A stretch of 64,000 nucleotides of DNA from Sulfurimonas sp. RIFOXYD12_FULL_33_39 (GCA_001829785.1 MICF01000005.1:310001-374000); one strand, 5' to 3'. Positions 23,755-34,118 are shown, counted from the stretch's first letter. The notes: generated by a model from the letters alone, not told the origin. Translations and numbers: made by a program.

Positions 23755-24978
23755 TTATACATTTTGCTTTTTAAATTTCTGCAATTGGTCTATTATTTTC
23801 ACTACAACCAAATCAGATGTAACATTTATAGATGTTCTTGCCATATCCAAAATCCTATCTACTGCTATTATCAGTGCTATATACTCGGTGGCAAGACCTA
23901 ATTGATTTAGGATAACAACCATCATAACCAAAGAAGCACTCGGTAAAGCAGCAACCCCGACACTTAAAGCGATGACCGTTACTCCAAGAAGAAGCTGTGT
24001 GCCAAAACTCAAATCGACTCCGGCCAAATTAGCTATGTAAAGAACTGCTACGCTTAAATATGCTGCCGTACCGTCCATAGAGACCGTAGCACCAAGAGGA
24101 AGAACAAAAGATGCGTTTTTTCTATCGACTCCGCCTACTTCTTCAACAACACGCATAGACACAGGCAGAGTTGCAGTGCTAGACGCGGTAGAAAATGCCA
24201 TAATAGGCGCTTCACGAATATCACTCAAATATTTAAATGGATTAATCCGTCCTAAAAGAGCTAAAATAAGAGGCAGCGTTATTACTACATGTATAAGTAA
24301 AACAGCTATTACCATTGCCATATATTTCCATAGATTTATGACAACCTCTATCCCCTGCTCGGCAATTACGTATGAGATAAGACTAAATACACCGATTGGC
24401 GTCATCTTAATGACCCACTCCGCCATAATCAACATGGCATTTGTCACGGCAGTAAAAAAATCAACTATCAACTCTTGTCTCTCTTTTTTTAGATGCAAAG
24501 AGGCTATAGCAAATAGTGCCGAAAAGATAATAATCTGCATCATTGAGCCTTCCGAGAGAGCATTAAATATATTTGTAGGTATAAAACTAAGTATCATTTC
24601 CGTAAACGAAAACGATGCAATTTGAGAAGCTTTTGCATATTCTAAACCCTCAATAGAAGTTGGATTACCAATCGGTATGATATTCATTATAGCAATAGCC
24701 GTAAATGTAGCCAGAGCCGTTGTTAAGATATACAAACCTACCGTTTTTAATCCTATATCTTTTAAACTCTCTAAATTTCCTAATCCTGCAATGGCAACAT
24801 AAACACTTGAAAAAACAAGCGGCACTACAAGCATTTTTAAAAAACTGATAAAAATTTGTCCGATTATCTGCTGTTTAAGTGCCAACTGAGGTAAAAAAAT
24901 CCCAAATAATAGACCTAGAATCATTCCCAAAAGAACTAATCTATTTGTGGTGGAATATTTTTTGATTTTCTGTATCAT
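23755..24978 (-). CDS. Dicarboxylate/amino acid:cation symporter (DAACS family)
   Basis: 407 residues, about eight membrane helices plus re-entrant loops. The diagnostic serine-rich stretch is AFSTASSTATLPVSM (about 260-274), and the NMDGT-equivalent is SMDGTAAY. The helix-8 region RILDMARTSINVTSDLV matches the conserved substrate-binding helix of GltP/DctA proteins. It imports glutamate, aspartate or C4-dicarboxylates with H+ or Na+. Lies 13 bases after mgtE, probably co-transcribed. Confidence 0.92.
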   Translation of the reverse strand: MIQKIKKYSTTNRLVLLGMILGLLFGIFLPQLALKQQIIGQIFISFLKMLVVPLVFSSVYVAIAGLGNLESLKDIGLKTVGLYILTTALATFTAIAIMNIIPIGNPTSIEGLEYAKASQIASFSFTEMILSFIPTNIFNALSEGSMMQIIIFSALFAIASLHLKKERQELIVDFFTAVTNAMLIMAEWVIKMTPIGVFSLISYVIAEQGIEVVINLWKYMAMVIAVLLIHVVITLPLILALLGRINPFKYLSDIREAPIMAFSTASSTATLPVSMRVVEEVGGVDRKNASFVLPLGATVSMDGTAAYLSVAVLYIANLAGVDLSFGTQLLLGVTVIALSVGVAALPSASLVMMVVILNQLGLATEYIALIIAVDRILDMARTSINVTSDLVVVKIIDQLQKFKKQNV

Positions 24979-24991
24979 CTCATATTTAACT

Positions 24992-26320
24992 TTACAATAA
25001 TATATACGTTGCTAAAGCTAAAAAACTAAAAAACCCTACCACGTCAGTAACAGTAGTTAAAATTACCGCACTTCCAATTGCGGGATCTACGTCTATTTTT
25101 TTTAAAAAAAGCGGTATAGCTGCACCGAAGAGACCTGCCATAAAGAGATTTATAATCATACTTAGTGCAATAACTACTCCTAACATTTTCATATTGAACC
25201 AAATGGCGGCTACGACACCCATGATTATGGCAAAGAAAACCCCGTTCATCAAAGAGATAAGAACCTCTTTTTTGATAATTCTCATCGCATCGCCTTTGGA
25301 AATATCGCCAAGTGCTAGCTGTCTTACGACAACAGTCAAACTCTGAGTTCCTGCATTTCCGCCCATTGAAGCAACAATTGGCATCAAAACCGCAAGTGCG
25401 ACCATACTCTCTAACGTATCTGCAAAAATACCGATTACAAAAGAGGCAAATATAGCCGTGAAGAGATTTACGCCAAGCCATGAAGCTCTTTTTTTGCCGG
25501 CTTTATAAATTTCGTCATCCTCTTCCGCATCATCATCCAATCCGGCTAGGTTATACATCTGTTCCGTTGCATGTTCATTGATAATGTCATAAATATCATC
25601 GGATGTTATACGCCCTAGTAAAACTCCATAACTGTTAATAATAGGCATTACGGATAAATCGTACTCTTCAAAATAGTGAACGACGTCTCTAATGTCTTCT
25701 CTGTCTTGCGCCTTTTTTGGCTCAAAACTATCTTCGCTTTGTTCAATATTTTCTATTAATGTTTTGTTAAAATCAAATACTAGCAAATCATCTAAACCAA
25801 CGGCAAAAAGAAGCTTCTTGTCACTGCTTGTAATAAAGAGGTTCTGAATATTTTCTATCGTTTTGGCACGTCTAAGCGCTGCAAACCTTTTTATGACGTC
25901 ATGTACAACTTCATTTTTATCTGCGGTAAAAACTTCAAGCTGCATATAAGCACCGGCTTCGTCATCACCGTACGTTTGAAGTTTTATTATCTCTTTTTTA
26001 TCTTCTTCATCAAGCGTATCAAATACTTTTGAAGCAATACTCTCATCAACCTCTTCAAGCTCATGTAAAAAATCTACTTGATCGTCAGACTCAAGTGCTG
26101 ATACAGCGTCTCTTAACTCATCTACGCTAAGATTTTCAACAACATCGTCAAAGTATCTATCAGGAAGGGCGAGTGCTACATCTCCCACCAAATCTTTCGG
26201 TACAAGTTTTAAAGCCTCGGCAAACTCACTCTCATCAAGCTGTTTTAATATTTTTGCTATATCGGATGGATGAATCTCACTGACTTCGTGAGCGCTTAAG
26301 TACTCTTCTAATTTATTCAT
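24992..26320 (-). CDS. mgtE: Magnesium transporter MgtE
   Basis: 442 residues with the MgtE plan: N-terminal helical domain (about 1-125, Asp/Glu-rich), paired CBS domains (about 130-250, including ITSDDIYDII), and five membrane helices (about 280-442) with the signature VLMPIVASMGGNAGTQSLTV. It is a Mg2+-gated channel in the inner membrane. First gene of a two-gene unit with the symporter. The promoter is probably the TGATATAAT element about 50 bases upstream. Confidence 0.95.
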   Translation of the reverse strand: MNKLEEYLSAHEVSEIHPSDIAKILKQLDESEFAEALKLVPKDLVGDVALALPDRYFDDVVENLSVDELRDAVSALESDDQVDFLHELEEVDESIASKVFDTLDEEDKKEIIKLQTYGDDEAGAYMQLEVFTADKNEVVHDVIKRFAALRRAKTIENIQNLFITSSDKKLLFAVGLDDLLVFDFNKTLIENIEQSEDSFEPKKAQDREDIRDVVHYFEEYDLSVMPIINSYGVLLGRITSDDIYDIINEHATEQMYNLAGLDDDAEEDDEIYKAGKKRASWLGVNLFTAIFASFVIGIFADTLESMVALAVLMPIVASMGGNAGTQSLTVVVRQLALGDISKGDAMRIIKKEVLISLMNGVFFAIIMGVVAAIWFNMKMLGVVIALSMIINLFMAGLFGAAIPLFLKKIDVDPAIGSAVILTTVTDVVGFFSFLALATYILL

Positions 26321-26369
26321 ATATGCTTTCTTGATGTATCGATGTTTCTACATGTAGAACTCTTTGTAA

Positions 26370-26378
26370 ATTATATCA
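26370..26378 (-). promoter_or_regulatory. Extended -10 promoter element of mgtE
   Basis: On the minus strand this reads TGATATAAT, 50 bases before the mgtE start at 26320; identical to elements before several other genes here. Confidence 0.5.
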
Positions 26379-26467
26379 AAGTTATTGTGTAGCTCTCTTT
26401 TTTTTATAAAATTTTTGAGATTTTTATAATTATGCTATTATAATTGTTATAAATAAAGGTTGCTATT

Positions 26468-27052
26468 ATGAAACATTTAAAATTAATTATCTCCTTAGTT
26501 GCAGTCATTGCCATATTTTCAGGCTTTTGGTCAGGAAAAAGCAAAAAAGAGATAGCAGAAGAAAATAGAGTAGAGAGAGTTGAACGTGTTAAAATGAGCA
26601 ATGAAACACTACAGCTTCTATATAAATATGCTCCTGAAGCTAAAGCCATGATTCTTCGCTCTTACGGATACGCTACTTTTAGTAATGTAGGCGTAAATTT
26701 GGTTCTCTTTTCTGCTGAGGGCGGAAAAGGTGTGGCTCACAACAATAAAACGGGCATCAATACCTACATGAATATGGCTTCCGGGGGAGTCGGTTTAGGT
26801 ATTGGAATCAAAGATTTCAGAGCTATATTTTTATTTGAAAACAAAAAAGTTTTTGATTCTTTTGTAAATTCCGGTTGGGAAGCAAATGCACAAGCAGATG
26901 CCGCTGCTAAATATAAAAAAGATGGCGGGGCTTTAAATGCCGCAATTACAGTTGCCCCTGGAATAAGACTCTATAAATTGACTCAAAACGGTATCGTGCT
27001 TCAAGCAACCATTCAAGGTACAAAATATTGGAAAGATAAAGATTTAAATTAA
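26468..27052 (+). CDS. Secreted SYLF-domain (YSC84-like) protein
   Basis: 194 residues. Signal peptide or anchor (about 1-18), a coiled charged region, then a SYLF/YSC84 domain: GYATFSNVGVNLVLFSAEGGKG, MASGGVGLGIGIKDFRAIFLFEN and GIRLYKLTQNGIVLQA. In eukaryotes the domain binds phosphoinositides; in bacteria the role is unknown, with membrane or envelope association likely. Single gene with an AT-rich promoter (TGC-TATTAT near 26432). Convergent with the AMIN gene, 13 bases apart. Confidence 0.82.
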   Translation: MKHLKLIISLVAVIAIFSGFWSGKSKKEIAEENRVERVERVKMSNETLQLLYKYAPEAKAMILRSYGYATFSNVGVNLVLFSAEGGKGVAHNNKTGINTYMNMASGGVGLGIGIKDFRAIFLFENKKVFDSFVNSGWEANAQADAAAKYKKDGGALNAAITVAPGIRLYKLTQNGIVLQATIQGTKYWKDKDLN

Positions 27053-27065
27053 AAATGACAATGCT

Positions 27066-27752
27066 CTATTTCAGCTCTATTTGATACCCGTCGGAGCTTT
27101 TTTGCATATCATATCTATAATATCCGTCAAGTTCTACTACGACTCTGTAGTAACCTTTGTGATTTCCTATCCTAATCTCTTTAAAGATATTGTCTGGATT
27201 TTTTTTACTGTAACTTCTGATATCTATCTCCTTTTTAAAATCAATAACAATTCTGTGAGGATTTACCAGTAAAAAGTTTCTTATCATCTCATCTTTTGTA
27301 ACTAACTTTAAACTCTTTTGCAGTGATGAAATTGACAAATCTTTTATTGTAGCAATATTTGTATATGCTGACGTATTTTGTTTAATTACATTTTCAGGAG
27401 GGGTTTTTTCAGATTTTTTATTTTCGGGTTTACTGTTTTGAGATTTTATTTCTTTTGGAGCTTGTGTATAAGTTTGTGATATAAAAACCGGAAGATGCCA
27501 GTCAATCGAATTATCAAGATCTATACTTTTGCTCTCCAACGTACCGTCAAGATTTTTGAACTCTATTGTAACTTTTTGGACTGTTCTGGCTTGAGGAGGA
27601 AGATTTAGAGCTACTCTTTGCAAAGATGGTTTTGCCATATTCTCATTTGTGCTTAGAAGGATATCCTTCTCTCCCGCTGAAGGGAAAAAAGGATTCTCTC
27701 TCGCATGCATTGTAAGAAGTAAGAAGAGAGATGCGAATAAAATTCTAATCAA
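27066..27752 (-). CDS. Secreted AMIN-domain protein
   Basis: 228 residues with a signal peptide (about 1-17, ending in MHA), a low-complexity Lys/Pro/Asn middle (about 100-130), and a C-terminal AMIN-like domain (IVIDFKKEIDIRSYSK ... VVVELDGYYRYDM). AMIN domains direct periplasmic proteins to the septum or peptidoglycan. It is the last gene of the recA-eno block, an order I recall from Helicobacter pylori (HP0153-HP0156). Confidence 0.78.
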   Translation of the reverse strand: MIRILFASLFLLLTMHARENPFFPSAGEKDILLSTNENMAKPSLQRVALNLPPQARTVQKVTIEFKNLDGTLESKSIDLDNSIDWHLPVFISQTYTQAPKEIKSQNSKPENKKSEKTPPENVIKQNTSAYTNIATIKDLSISSLQKSLKLVTKDEMIRNFLLVNPHRIVIDFKKEIDIRSYSKKNPDNIFKEIRIGNHKGYYRVVVELDGYYRYDMQKSSDGYQIELK

Positions 27753-27778
27753 GTTTACTCCTATATTTACTTACATGT

Positions 27779-27787
27779 ATTATATCA
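27779..27787 (-). promoter_or_regulatory. Extended -10 promoter element of the AMIN gene
   Basis: TGATATAAT on the minus strand, 27 bases upstream of the start at 27752. It would give the AMIN gene its own transcript in addition to read-through from the recA-eno block. Confidence 0.45.
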
Positions 27788-27797
27788 AGTTTAACTA

Positions 27798-28076
27798 CTA
27801 TTTTGCAGAAATCTCTTTTAATTCAAAATACTCTTTTTGTAGCTCTGCATTTTCATCTTTTAATCTGTGTATCTCACCTTGTAGATACCCTTCATAATCT
27901 TGCAGTCCCAAATAGACTTGCAAAGAGTTTGTGCCGTACAGCAGCAAACCTATATATATACCTGCACCAAAAATAAGGATAATCAATACTAAAAACTTCG
28001 TCAGAGATACACCCAAATACTTTTGAGCTAAGCTCTCCGTATCGTCTATCCCCTCAAAAAGTTCTTCGTTATTCAT
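27798..28076 (-). CDS. FtsB/DivIC-like small coiled-coil membrane protein
   Basis: 92 residues: short acidic cytoplasmic N-terminus, one membrane helix (about 27-48), then a periplasmic coiled coil (LQGEIHRLKDENAELQKEY). This is the plan of FtsB/DivIC septum-initiator proteins. Sequence identity to FtsB cannot be judged here, so the division role is inference. Eight bases after eno and followed by an AMIN protein, both consistent with an envelope or division function. Confidence 0.68.
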   Translation of the reverse strand: MNNEELFEGIDDTESLAQKYLGVSLTKFLVLIILIFGAGIYIGLLLYGTNSLQVYLGLQDYEGYLQGEIHRLKDENAELQKEYFELKEISAK

Positions 28077-28084
28077 AATTACTC

Positions 28085-29350
28085 TTAATTAAAAAGTTTT
28101 GAACCTAAATACTCACTATAGACTACTTCATTCTCTATCTCTAACAGACGGTTATATTTAGCAGTTCTCTCTCCGCGAGCAGTTGAACCTGTTTTTATCT
28201 CACCGCAGTTAAGCGCAACTGCAAAATCAGCAATAAAAGCGTCTTCACTCTCACCTGAACGGTGGCTCATAACACATTTATAGCCGTTTCTTTGAGCTAA
28301 ACGAACAGTAAGCATAGTCTCGCTTACCGAACCAATCTGATTTGGTTTAATAAGAATAGAATTCGCAATTTTCTTTTCAATACCTTCACTTAAAATATTT
28401 GCATTTGTAACAAACAAATCATCGCCTACAAGCTGAACTTTATCGCCTAATTTTTCAGTTAATATTTTCCAACCATCCCAATCATCTTCGCTTAAGCCGT
28501 CTTCAATAGATACGATAGGATATTTTGAACATAAATCAACGTAATAATCAACAAGCTCAGCTGAGCTTACCGTTCTATTTTCGCTATCAAGTCTGTATCC
28601 ACCCTCTGTTACCAATTCTGAAGCAGCAACATCTAGTGCAATTGCCATCTGCTTACCTGCTTCATATCCCGCTTTTTCAATAGCTTGCATTATAATTTGA
28701 ATAGGTTCCTCGTTTGAGCTTAAATCAGGGGCAAAACCACCCTCATCTCCAAGTGCCGTATTATGTTTATTTGCTTTTAAGATAGCTTTTAAATTATGAT
28801 AAACCTCTGCTGAAGCTTGCAGTGAAGTTGCAAAATCATCAAAACCTACAGGCATAATCATATACTCTTGAAAATCAACAGAATTATCCGCATGACTTCC
28901 GCCATTGATAATATTTAACATGGGAGTAGGCATAACCATAGCATTTGCTCCACCTAAATAACGGTAAAGAGGTATGCCTAAACTTTTTGCAGCTGCACGA
29001 GCAACCGCCATTGAAACGCCAAGAACTGCATTCGCTCCTAAGTTTCCATAATTTTCGGTGCCATCAAGCTCTTTCATAGTAGCGTCAATAATAGCTTGAT
29101 TAAACGGTGAGTGACCTATAAGAGCGTCGGCTATTTGATTATTGACATTTTCAACAGCCTTTAAAACACCTTTACCCATATATCTACTGCCGCCATCACG
29201 CAACTCTAACGCTTCACGCTTACCCGTACTTGCACCTGATGGTACTATAGCACTCCCTTTTGTTCCGTCACTAAGCTCTACCGTTGCTTTAACCGTTGGA
29301 TTTCCACGAGAATCCATTACTTCAATTGCACTTATATTATCTATAAACAT
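28085..29350 (-). CDS. eno: Enolase
   Basis: 421 residues, full length. Conserved stretches: [92 protein letters not shown] and [17 protein letters not shown]. It converts 2-phosphoglycerate to phosphoenolpyruvate in glycolysis and gluconeogenesis. Lies 26 bases after recA. Confidence 0.98.
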   Translation of the reverse strand: MFIDNISAIEVMDSRGNPTVKATVELSDGTKGSAIVPSGASTGKREALELRDGGSRYMGKGVLKAVENVNNQIADALIGHSPFNQAIIDATMKELDGTENYGNLGANAVLGVSMAVARAAAKSLGIPLYRYLGGANAMVMPTPMLNIINGGSHADNSVDFQEYMIMPVGFDDFATSLQASAEVYHNLKAILKANKHNTALGDEGGFAPDLSSNEEPIQIIMQAIEKAGYEAGKQMAIALDVAASELVTEGGYRLDSENRTVSSAELVDYYVDLCSKYPIVSIEDGLSEDDWDGWKILTEKLGDKVQLVGDDLFVTNANILSEGIEKKIANSILIKPNQIGSVSETMLTVRLAQRNGYKCVMSHRSGESEDAFIADFAVALNCGEIKTGSTARGERTAKYNRLLEIENEVVYSEYLGSKLFN

Positions 29351-29376
29351 TGCCTACCTTTTTTGTATATTAAACA

Positions 29377-30414
29377 TTATAAATCAGCATCAGCTATCTC
29401 GATTGTATCCATCGTCATAAGATTGCTCATGCCCATAGCTGTTTTAATTTTTTCTTCTATTTCACGGGCCAACGCAGGCTCATCCGCAAACTTGGCTTTA
29501 ACGTTTTCACGTCCTTGCCCAAGTTTTGTCTCCTCATAAGAGAACCAAGCACCGCTTTTGTCAATGATATCAAGCTTAACACCATAATCGACAAGCTCAC
29601 CCTCTTTTGAGATTCCTTCACCGAACATTATATCAAACTCAGCCTGACGAAACGGAGGTGCAACTTTGTTTTTTATAACTTTTGCTTTAACACGATTTCC
29701 TATTTGACTCTCACCCTGCTTTAGCGATGCAATACGTCTTACGTCTATTCTAACAGAAGCGTAAAACTTAAGCGCGTTTCCGCCCGTCGTAGTCTCAGGT
29801 GAACCGTAACCCATCATACCGATTTTCATACGAATTTGATTTATAAATATTACGGTACAGTTCATTTTGTGTAAAATACCGGTTAATTTACGCAATGCTT
29901 TTGACATTAAACGAGCTTGAACACCGACATTTTGGTCTGACATTTCCCCCTCAATTTCCGACTTTGGAGTAAGAGCGGCAACCGAATCGATAACTATCAA
30001 ATTTACCGCGCCGCTTCTAGCGATTGTTTCAACAATATCTAGCGCTTGTTCTCCGTAATCAGGTTGAGATACAAGAAGATTATCAACGTCAACACCCAAA
30101 TTTCTTGCATATGCCACATCAAGAGCATGTTCTGCGTCAATAAACGCACATACTCCGCCGGTTTTTTGACACTCTGCAGTTATTTGAAGTGCTAAAGTAG
30201 TTTTACCGGAACTTTCAGGTCCATATATCTCAATAACTCTTCCCTGAGGTATTCCACCTATGCCAAGTGCTAAATCAAGACCGAGAGAACCCGTACTTAT
30301 CGACTCAATAGGTACAATTTCTTTATCGCCGAGTCTCATAAGAGCACCCTTGCCGAATGCCTTGTCAATCTGCTTCATCGCTAAGTCTAATGATTTTTGT
30401 TTATTTGCGTCCAT
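29377..30414 (-). CDS. recA: Recombinase RecA
   Basis: 345 residues from ATG 30414 ([15 protein letters not shown]), preferred to an in-frame TTG 42 bases upstream because RecA proteins normally begin near here and the upstream part overlaps the promoter. Walker [13 protein letters not shown], Walker [11 protein letters not shown], and the L2 loop region [12 protein letters not shown] are present. It catalyses strand exchange and repair. No LexA-type box is obvious, but an inverted repeat lies in its promoter (30449-30494). Confidence 0.97.
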   Translation of the reverse strand: MDANKQKSLDLAMKQIDKAFGKGALMRLGDKEIVPIESISTGSLGLDLALGIGGIPQGRVIEIYGPESSGKTTLALQITAECQKTGGVCAFIDAEHALDVAYARNLGVDVDNLLVSQPDYGEQALDIVETIARSGAVNLIVIDSVAALTPKSEIEGEMSDQNVGVQARLMSKALRKLTGILHKMNCTVIFINQIRMKIGMMGYGSPETTTGGNALKFYASVRIDVRRIASLKQGESQIGNRVKAKVIKNKVAPPFRQAEFDIMFGEGISKEGELVDYGVKLDIIDKSGAWFSYEETKLGQGRENVKAKFADEPALAREIEEKIKTAMGMSNLMTMDTIEIADADL

Positions 30415-30448
30415 TTTAGGCTCACTTATATTAAATTTAGACTTATTA

Positions 30449-30494
30449 TATGACAATCTACTTTTTTAACTAAAAAATATTGCAAATTGTCATA
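30449..30494. promoter_or_regulatory. Inverted repeat in the recA promoter
   Basis: TATGACAAT (30449-30457) and its exact reverse complement ATTGTCATA (30486-30494), each extendable by one paired base, with 28 bases between. The left arm overlaps the probable recA -10 (TATAAT on the minus strand, 30450-30445). The TATGACA half-site also forms the palindrome at 57353-57377. Possible repressor or SOS-like operator; not established. Confidence 0.45.
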
Positions 30495-30612
30495 TTAACT
30501 TTTTTTATGTAAAAGCTCTACATAAATTAATGCCATTTTACCTTTTTTTTGTTAAAACGTTGTTTATGAGATACAATACAAAATTAAAAGTACTCTAACT
30601 AAGGCCATAAAT

Positions 30613-32925
30613 TTGATATCTAAAAAAGGGTTCAGCTTCTCTTCCCAATACTCTCTCATACTTATCTCCACGGTATTGTTTATTGCGGGATTTCTTTTTA
30701 TAAACTCCAAGGTTGAAGCTCTAAAAAATGAGAAATACCGAAACGTCATAGCAGAGGTGCATGAAAAACTAAAAATGCTCATAGAAGAGAAAAAAGAGGC
30801 TCTTTTATTTGTAACTTTATCTATCGCAAATGACACAATCATAAAAGAGTCACTTATACAAAATGATATAAAAAAACTAGACCTACATGACTTCTCAGAC
30901 AACCTAAGCAAAAACACATCCTTAAAAGGAACATGGTTTCAACTCCTAACAACCGACGGCAAAAGTTTTTATAGAAGCTGGACTCAAAAAAGAGGAGATA
31001 ATCTTGCACTTATAAGGGATGATGTAGCGGAGATGATTCACAATCCACATGTAATTTCTTCGATAAGTGCAGGTATCTTCGATATAACTTTCAAATCGAT
31101 GGTGCCGGTCTATGAAAATAGCTTGTTCATCGGGTCTGTAGAAACTATTTCCAACTTTAACTCTATAAATAAAAAGATGAGGGACAACGGATACGAGACT
31201 ATACTGTTGGCGGATAAAAAATATAAAGATTTCTTACTTGAACCCTCAAAGAAAATATTCATATCAGACTACTATGTAGCAAACTCAAACTATAACAAAG
31301 AGCACTTAGCACTTCTTAAAAACAAGGGTGCAGAATATTTTATACAAAATTCCTCGTTTCATCTTGAAGAGAATAAAAACAGACTTATAAGCACGTATCA
31401 TCTCAAAGGGCTTGATAATAAAGATATTGCGTATTTCATTATATTTCAAGATTTGAACAAGATTGACTTTAGCTCTATATCGAGAGTAAGGGACAGCTTA
31501 GTGCTTTTTCTTATTTCTATCTTTATTTTTTTAATTTTACTATCCTACTATCTCTACAGTAAAGAGGAAAAAAGAGCGATAGAGCAAAGAAATATAAACC
31601 TGCAAAACAGAGTTAAAACAACAGCAACTAAACTTGAACATCTCTCGCGTTATGACACCCTCACAAAACTCCCAAACAGACTTTTGCTACTTGATAGACT
31701 TAAGCAGAGTATAAAAGCTGCTAAAAACAGCAACCAAAAGCTCTCAATACTTTTTTTAGATCTTGATAGATTTAAAGAGGTAAATGATACTTATGGTCAC
31801 GAAATAGGCGATACACTACTAAATGAGATTGCTCAAAAATTAAAAAGGTTTGTCTCCTATAATGATACGATTGGAAGATTCGGCGGTGATGAGTTCATTA
31901 TTATCCTTAACAATACCGATGAAATACAGACGATGGAGGTTGTCAAAAATATTATGAATGCTATGTGCGAGGCAATTATCATAAATAATATTAAGCTTTA
32001 CACTACATTTAGCATTGGAATAAGCACTTTTCCAGAAGATGCGGATAGCTCGTATATTTTACTCAGAAATGCAGATACGGCAATGCATGAAGCAAAGAAC
32101 AACGGTAAGAATGGGTATAAATTTTATAATACAAAGATGACACAGCTTGCTTTTGAGAGAGTAGCTCTTGAGAATAATCTTAGAAAAGCTATCGCAAATG
32201 AAGAGTTTGAGGTCTATTTTCAACCAAAAATAGATGCTAGAATAGATAAAGTTATCGGTTTAGAAGCACTCATACGTTGGAATCATCCGGAACTAGGGCT
32301 TATTCCTCCGGTGAAATTTATTCCGTTTGCAGAAGACATAGGACTTATCGTAGAGATTGACAAGTGGATGATGCGTGAATCTGCTATGCATATCCTCTCA
32401 TGGAAAAATGAGAATATATCTTGCGGTAAACTCTCGCTTAACGTATCGGCAAAACAGTTAGAAGATGTCGATTATATAGAGTATCTACGCAAAAAGTTAG
32501 AGATTATCGGTCTATTTCCTAGCGATTTAGAGATAGAGATTACGGAGGGTCTGCTTATGAAAAATAATATACATGTAATATCTACGCTTGAGGCTATAAA
32601 AAAACTAGGCATCTCCATATCCGTCGATGATTTTGGGACAGGATACTCATCATTGTCCTATCTAAAACGTCTTCCGATTGATAAACTTAAAATTGACCGC
32701 AGTTTTGTAAAAGATTTACCCCACGATAAAGATGATGTCGCTATTGTAAAAACCATCATTGCTTTAGCAAACAATCTCTCACTAGATATAATTGCAGAGG
32801 GTGTAGAAAATAAAGAGCAGAGAGATTTTCTTCTGGATGAGGGGTGTCCCAATATTCAAGGCTATTTTTATTCTAAACCTTTGAGAGTAGATGAGTGTAG
32901 AGAATTTTTGCTTCGATACATGTAG
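30613..32925 (+). CDS. Membrane sensor with GGDEF and EAL domains
   Basis: 770 residues from TTG 30613; no ATG lies near the N-terminal membrane helix, so a TTG start is the best fit. Helices at about 13-31 and 295-315 enclose a periplasmic sensor region (about 32-294, double-Cache-like). GGDEF domain about 340-500 with intact GGDEF (424-428), then an EAL domain (about 515-765) with intact EAL in LEALIRWNHP and DDFGTGYSSLSYLK. Both motifs are intact, so it may make or break c-di-GMP. Divergent from recA. Confidence 0.92.
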   Translation: MISKKGFSFSSQYSLILISTVLFIAGFLFINSKVEALKNEKYRNVIAEVHEKLKMLIEEKKEALLFVTLSIANDTIIKESLIQNDIKKLDLHDFSDNLSKNTSLKGTWFQLLTTDGKSFYRSWTQKRGDNLALIRDDVAEMIHNPHVISSISAGIFDITFKSMVPVYENSLFIGSVETISNFNSINKKMRDNGYETILLADKKYKDFLLEPSKKIFISDYYVANSNYNKEHLALLKNKGAEYFIQNSSFHLEENKNRLISTYHLKGLDNKDIAYFIIFQDLNKIDFSSISRVRDSLVLFLISIFIFLILLSYYLYSKEEKRAIEQRNINLQNRVKTTATKLEHLSRYDTLTKLPNRLLLLDRLKQSIKAAKNSNQKLSILFLDLDRFKEVNDTYGHEIGDTLLNEIAQKLKRFVSYNDTIGRFGGDEFIIILNNTDEIQTMEVVKNIMNAMCEAIIINNIKLYTTFSIGISTFPEDADSSYILLRNADTAMHEAKNNGKNGYKFYNTKMTQLAFERVALENNLRKAIANEEFEVYFQPKIDARIDKVIGLEALIRWNHPELGLIPPVKFIPFAEDIGLIVEIDKWMMRESAMHILSWKNENISCGKLSLNVSAKQLEDVDYIEYLRKKLEIIGLFPSDLEIEITEGLLMKNNIHVISTLEAIKKLGISISVDDFGTGYSSLSYLKRLPIDKLKIDRSFVKDLPHDKDDVAIVKTIIALANNLSLDIIAEGVENKEQRDFLLDEGCPNIQGYFYSKPLRVDECREFLLRYM

Positions 32926-32988
32926 AATTTATTCTTATTTAGTTAAAATCTAATTTACATTTAATCTCTTAGAGGATGGATAGTTAAT

Positions 32989-33852
32989 TTGAAAAAAACA
33001 CTCATTGCACACTCACCCGATGCCGACGACATATTTATGTATTATGCTATAAAGTTTGGTTGGGTTGATATGGCAGGTACAAAGTTTGATAATATTGCCG
33101 AAGATATCCAAACTCTAAATGAAAAGGCGTTAAACGGCGTTTATGAGATTGTTGCCATCAGTTTTGCTCTTTATCCGCATATAAGGGAAGATTATGCTCT
33201 GCTTAGAACTGCCGTAAGTTTTGGAGAGGGTTACGGTCCTAAAGTTATCAAGAAAAAAGGTGCTAAATTAAAGCGTAATTTTAAAGTTGCCCTTAGCGGA
33301 GAACATACCACAAATGCTATGCTCTTTCGCATAGCTTATCCTGAAGCAAGAGTAACTTACATGAACTTTCTTGAGATTGAACAAGCGGTTTTGAATGGCA
33401 AAGTAGATGCAGGTGTTTTAATTCACGAGTCCATTTTAACTTACGACAATGAGCTTGAAGTAGAGCGTGAAATGTGGGATATCTGGCAAGAGCTATCCGG
33501 TGGCGGGCTTCCTCTTCCTCTTGGAGGAATGGCAATCAGCCGCTCGATTCCGCTAAATAAAGCAATAGAATATGAACAAACGCTCACAAAAGCAGTACAT
33601 GTAGCAAGGGAACATAAAAATAAACTCTCCCAAATGCTGCTTGAGAGAGATTTGGTTCGCATTGATGCTCCTACGTTAGACAAGTATCTTGAACTTTATG
33701 CAAACGACAACTCTATAACACTTAGCGATATTCAATACAGTGCAATCAACAAACTTTTTGAGATTGGCTATAAGCACGGTTTTTATGATTCGCCTGTAGC
33801 CATAGAAGACTTCATGATTCCTACAGAATATAAAGAGTTAAGGAATTCATAA
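32989..33852 (+). CDS. mqnD: 1,4-dihydroxy-6-naphthoate synthase MqnD (menaquinone, futalosine route)
   Basis: 287 residues from TTG 32989, preceded by AGAGGATGG. The MqnD pattern is seen in AHSPDADDIFMYYAI near the start, SGEHTTNAMLFRIAYPEA, GVLIHESILTY and GGGLPLPLGGMAI. It makes 1,4-dihydroxy-6-naphthoate, an intermediate of the futalosine menaquinone route that Campylobacterota use. Its TAA shares a base with the fliQ ATG. Confidence 0.93.
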   Translation: MKKTLIAHSPDADDIFMYYAIKFGWVDMAGTKFDNIAEDIQTLNEKALNGVYEIVAISFALYPHIREDYALLRTAVSFGEGYGPKVIKKKGAKLKRNFKVALSGEHTTNAMLFRIAYPEARVTYMNFLEIEQAVLNGKVDAGVLIHESILTYDNELEVEREMWDIWQELSGGGLPLPLGGMAISRSIPLNKAIEYEQTLTKAVHVAREHKNKLSQMLLERDLVRIDAPTLDKYLELYANDNSITLSDIQYSAINKLFEIGYKHGFYDSPVAIEDFMIPTEYKELRNS

Positions 33853-34118
33853 TGGAAGCAAAATTAATAGCTTTGGGAATAGAAACATTTAAAACGGCGT
33901 TAATTCTAGCACTTCCAAGTCTCTTAGCAGGTATGCTTATAGGTTTAGCAGTGAGTATATTTCAAGCAACTACCCAAATTAACGAAATGACTCTAAGTTT
34001 TATCCCAAAAATTATCGGTGTCGTTATAGTTATTATTTTAACGATGCCGTGGATGTTAAACGTTATGATAGACTTTGCAACAGAAACATTTAACATGATG
34101 CCCTCCTTTGTAGAGTAA
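33852..34118 (+). CDS. fliQ: Flagellar export apparatus protein FliQ
   Basis: 88 residues with two hydrophobic helices (about 14-38 and 50-74) and the family pattern GLAVSIFQATTQINEMTLSFIPKI. FliQ forms part of the inner-membrane export gate of the flagellar type III system with FliP and FliR. TAATG junctions on both sides couple it to mqnD and murB; fliQ-murB adjacency is known in Helicobacter. Confidence 0.95.
   Translation: MEAKLIALGIETFKTALILALPSLLAGMLIGLAVSIFQATTQINEMTLSFIPKIIGVVIVIILTMPWMLNVMIDFATETFNMMPSFVE

Noticed and set aside
24176..24625. 149-residue plus-strand open frame inside the symporter gene
   Set aside because: It is fully antisense to a convincing DAACS transporter, has no ribosome binding site or recognisable motif, and its composition follows the complementary strand.
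25044..25481. 145-residue minus-strand frame within mgtE, rich in Cys and Arg
   Set aside because: It is an alternate frame of mgtE; the Cys/Arg richness is what out-of-frame reading of a membrane protein gene gives.
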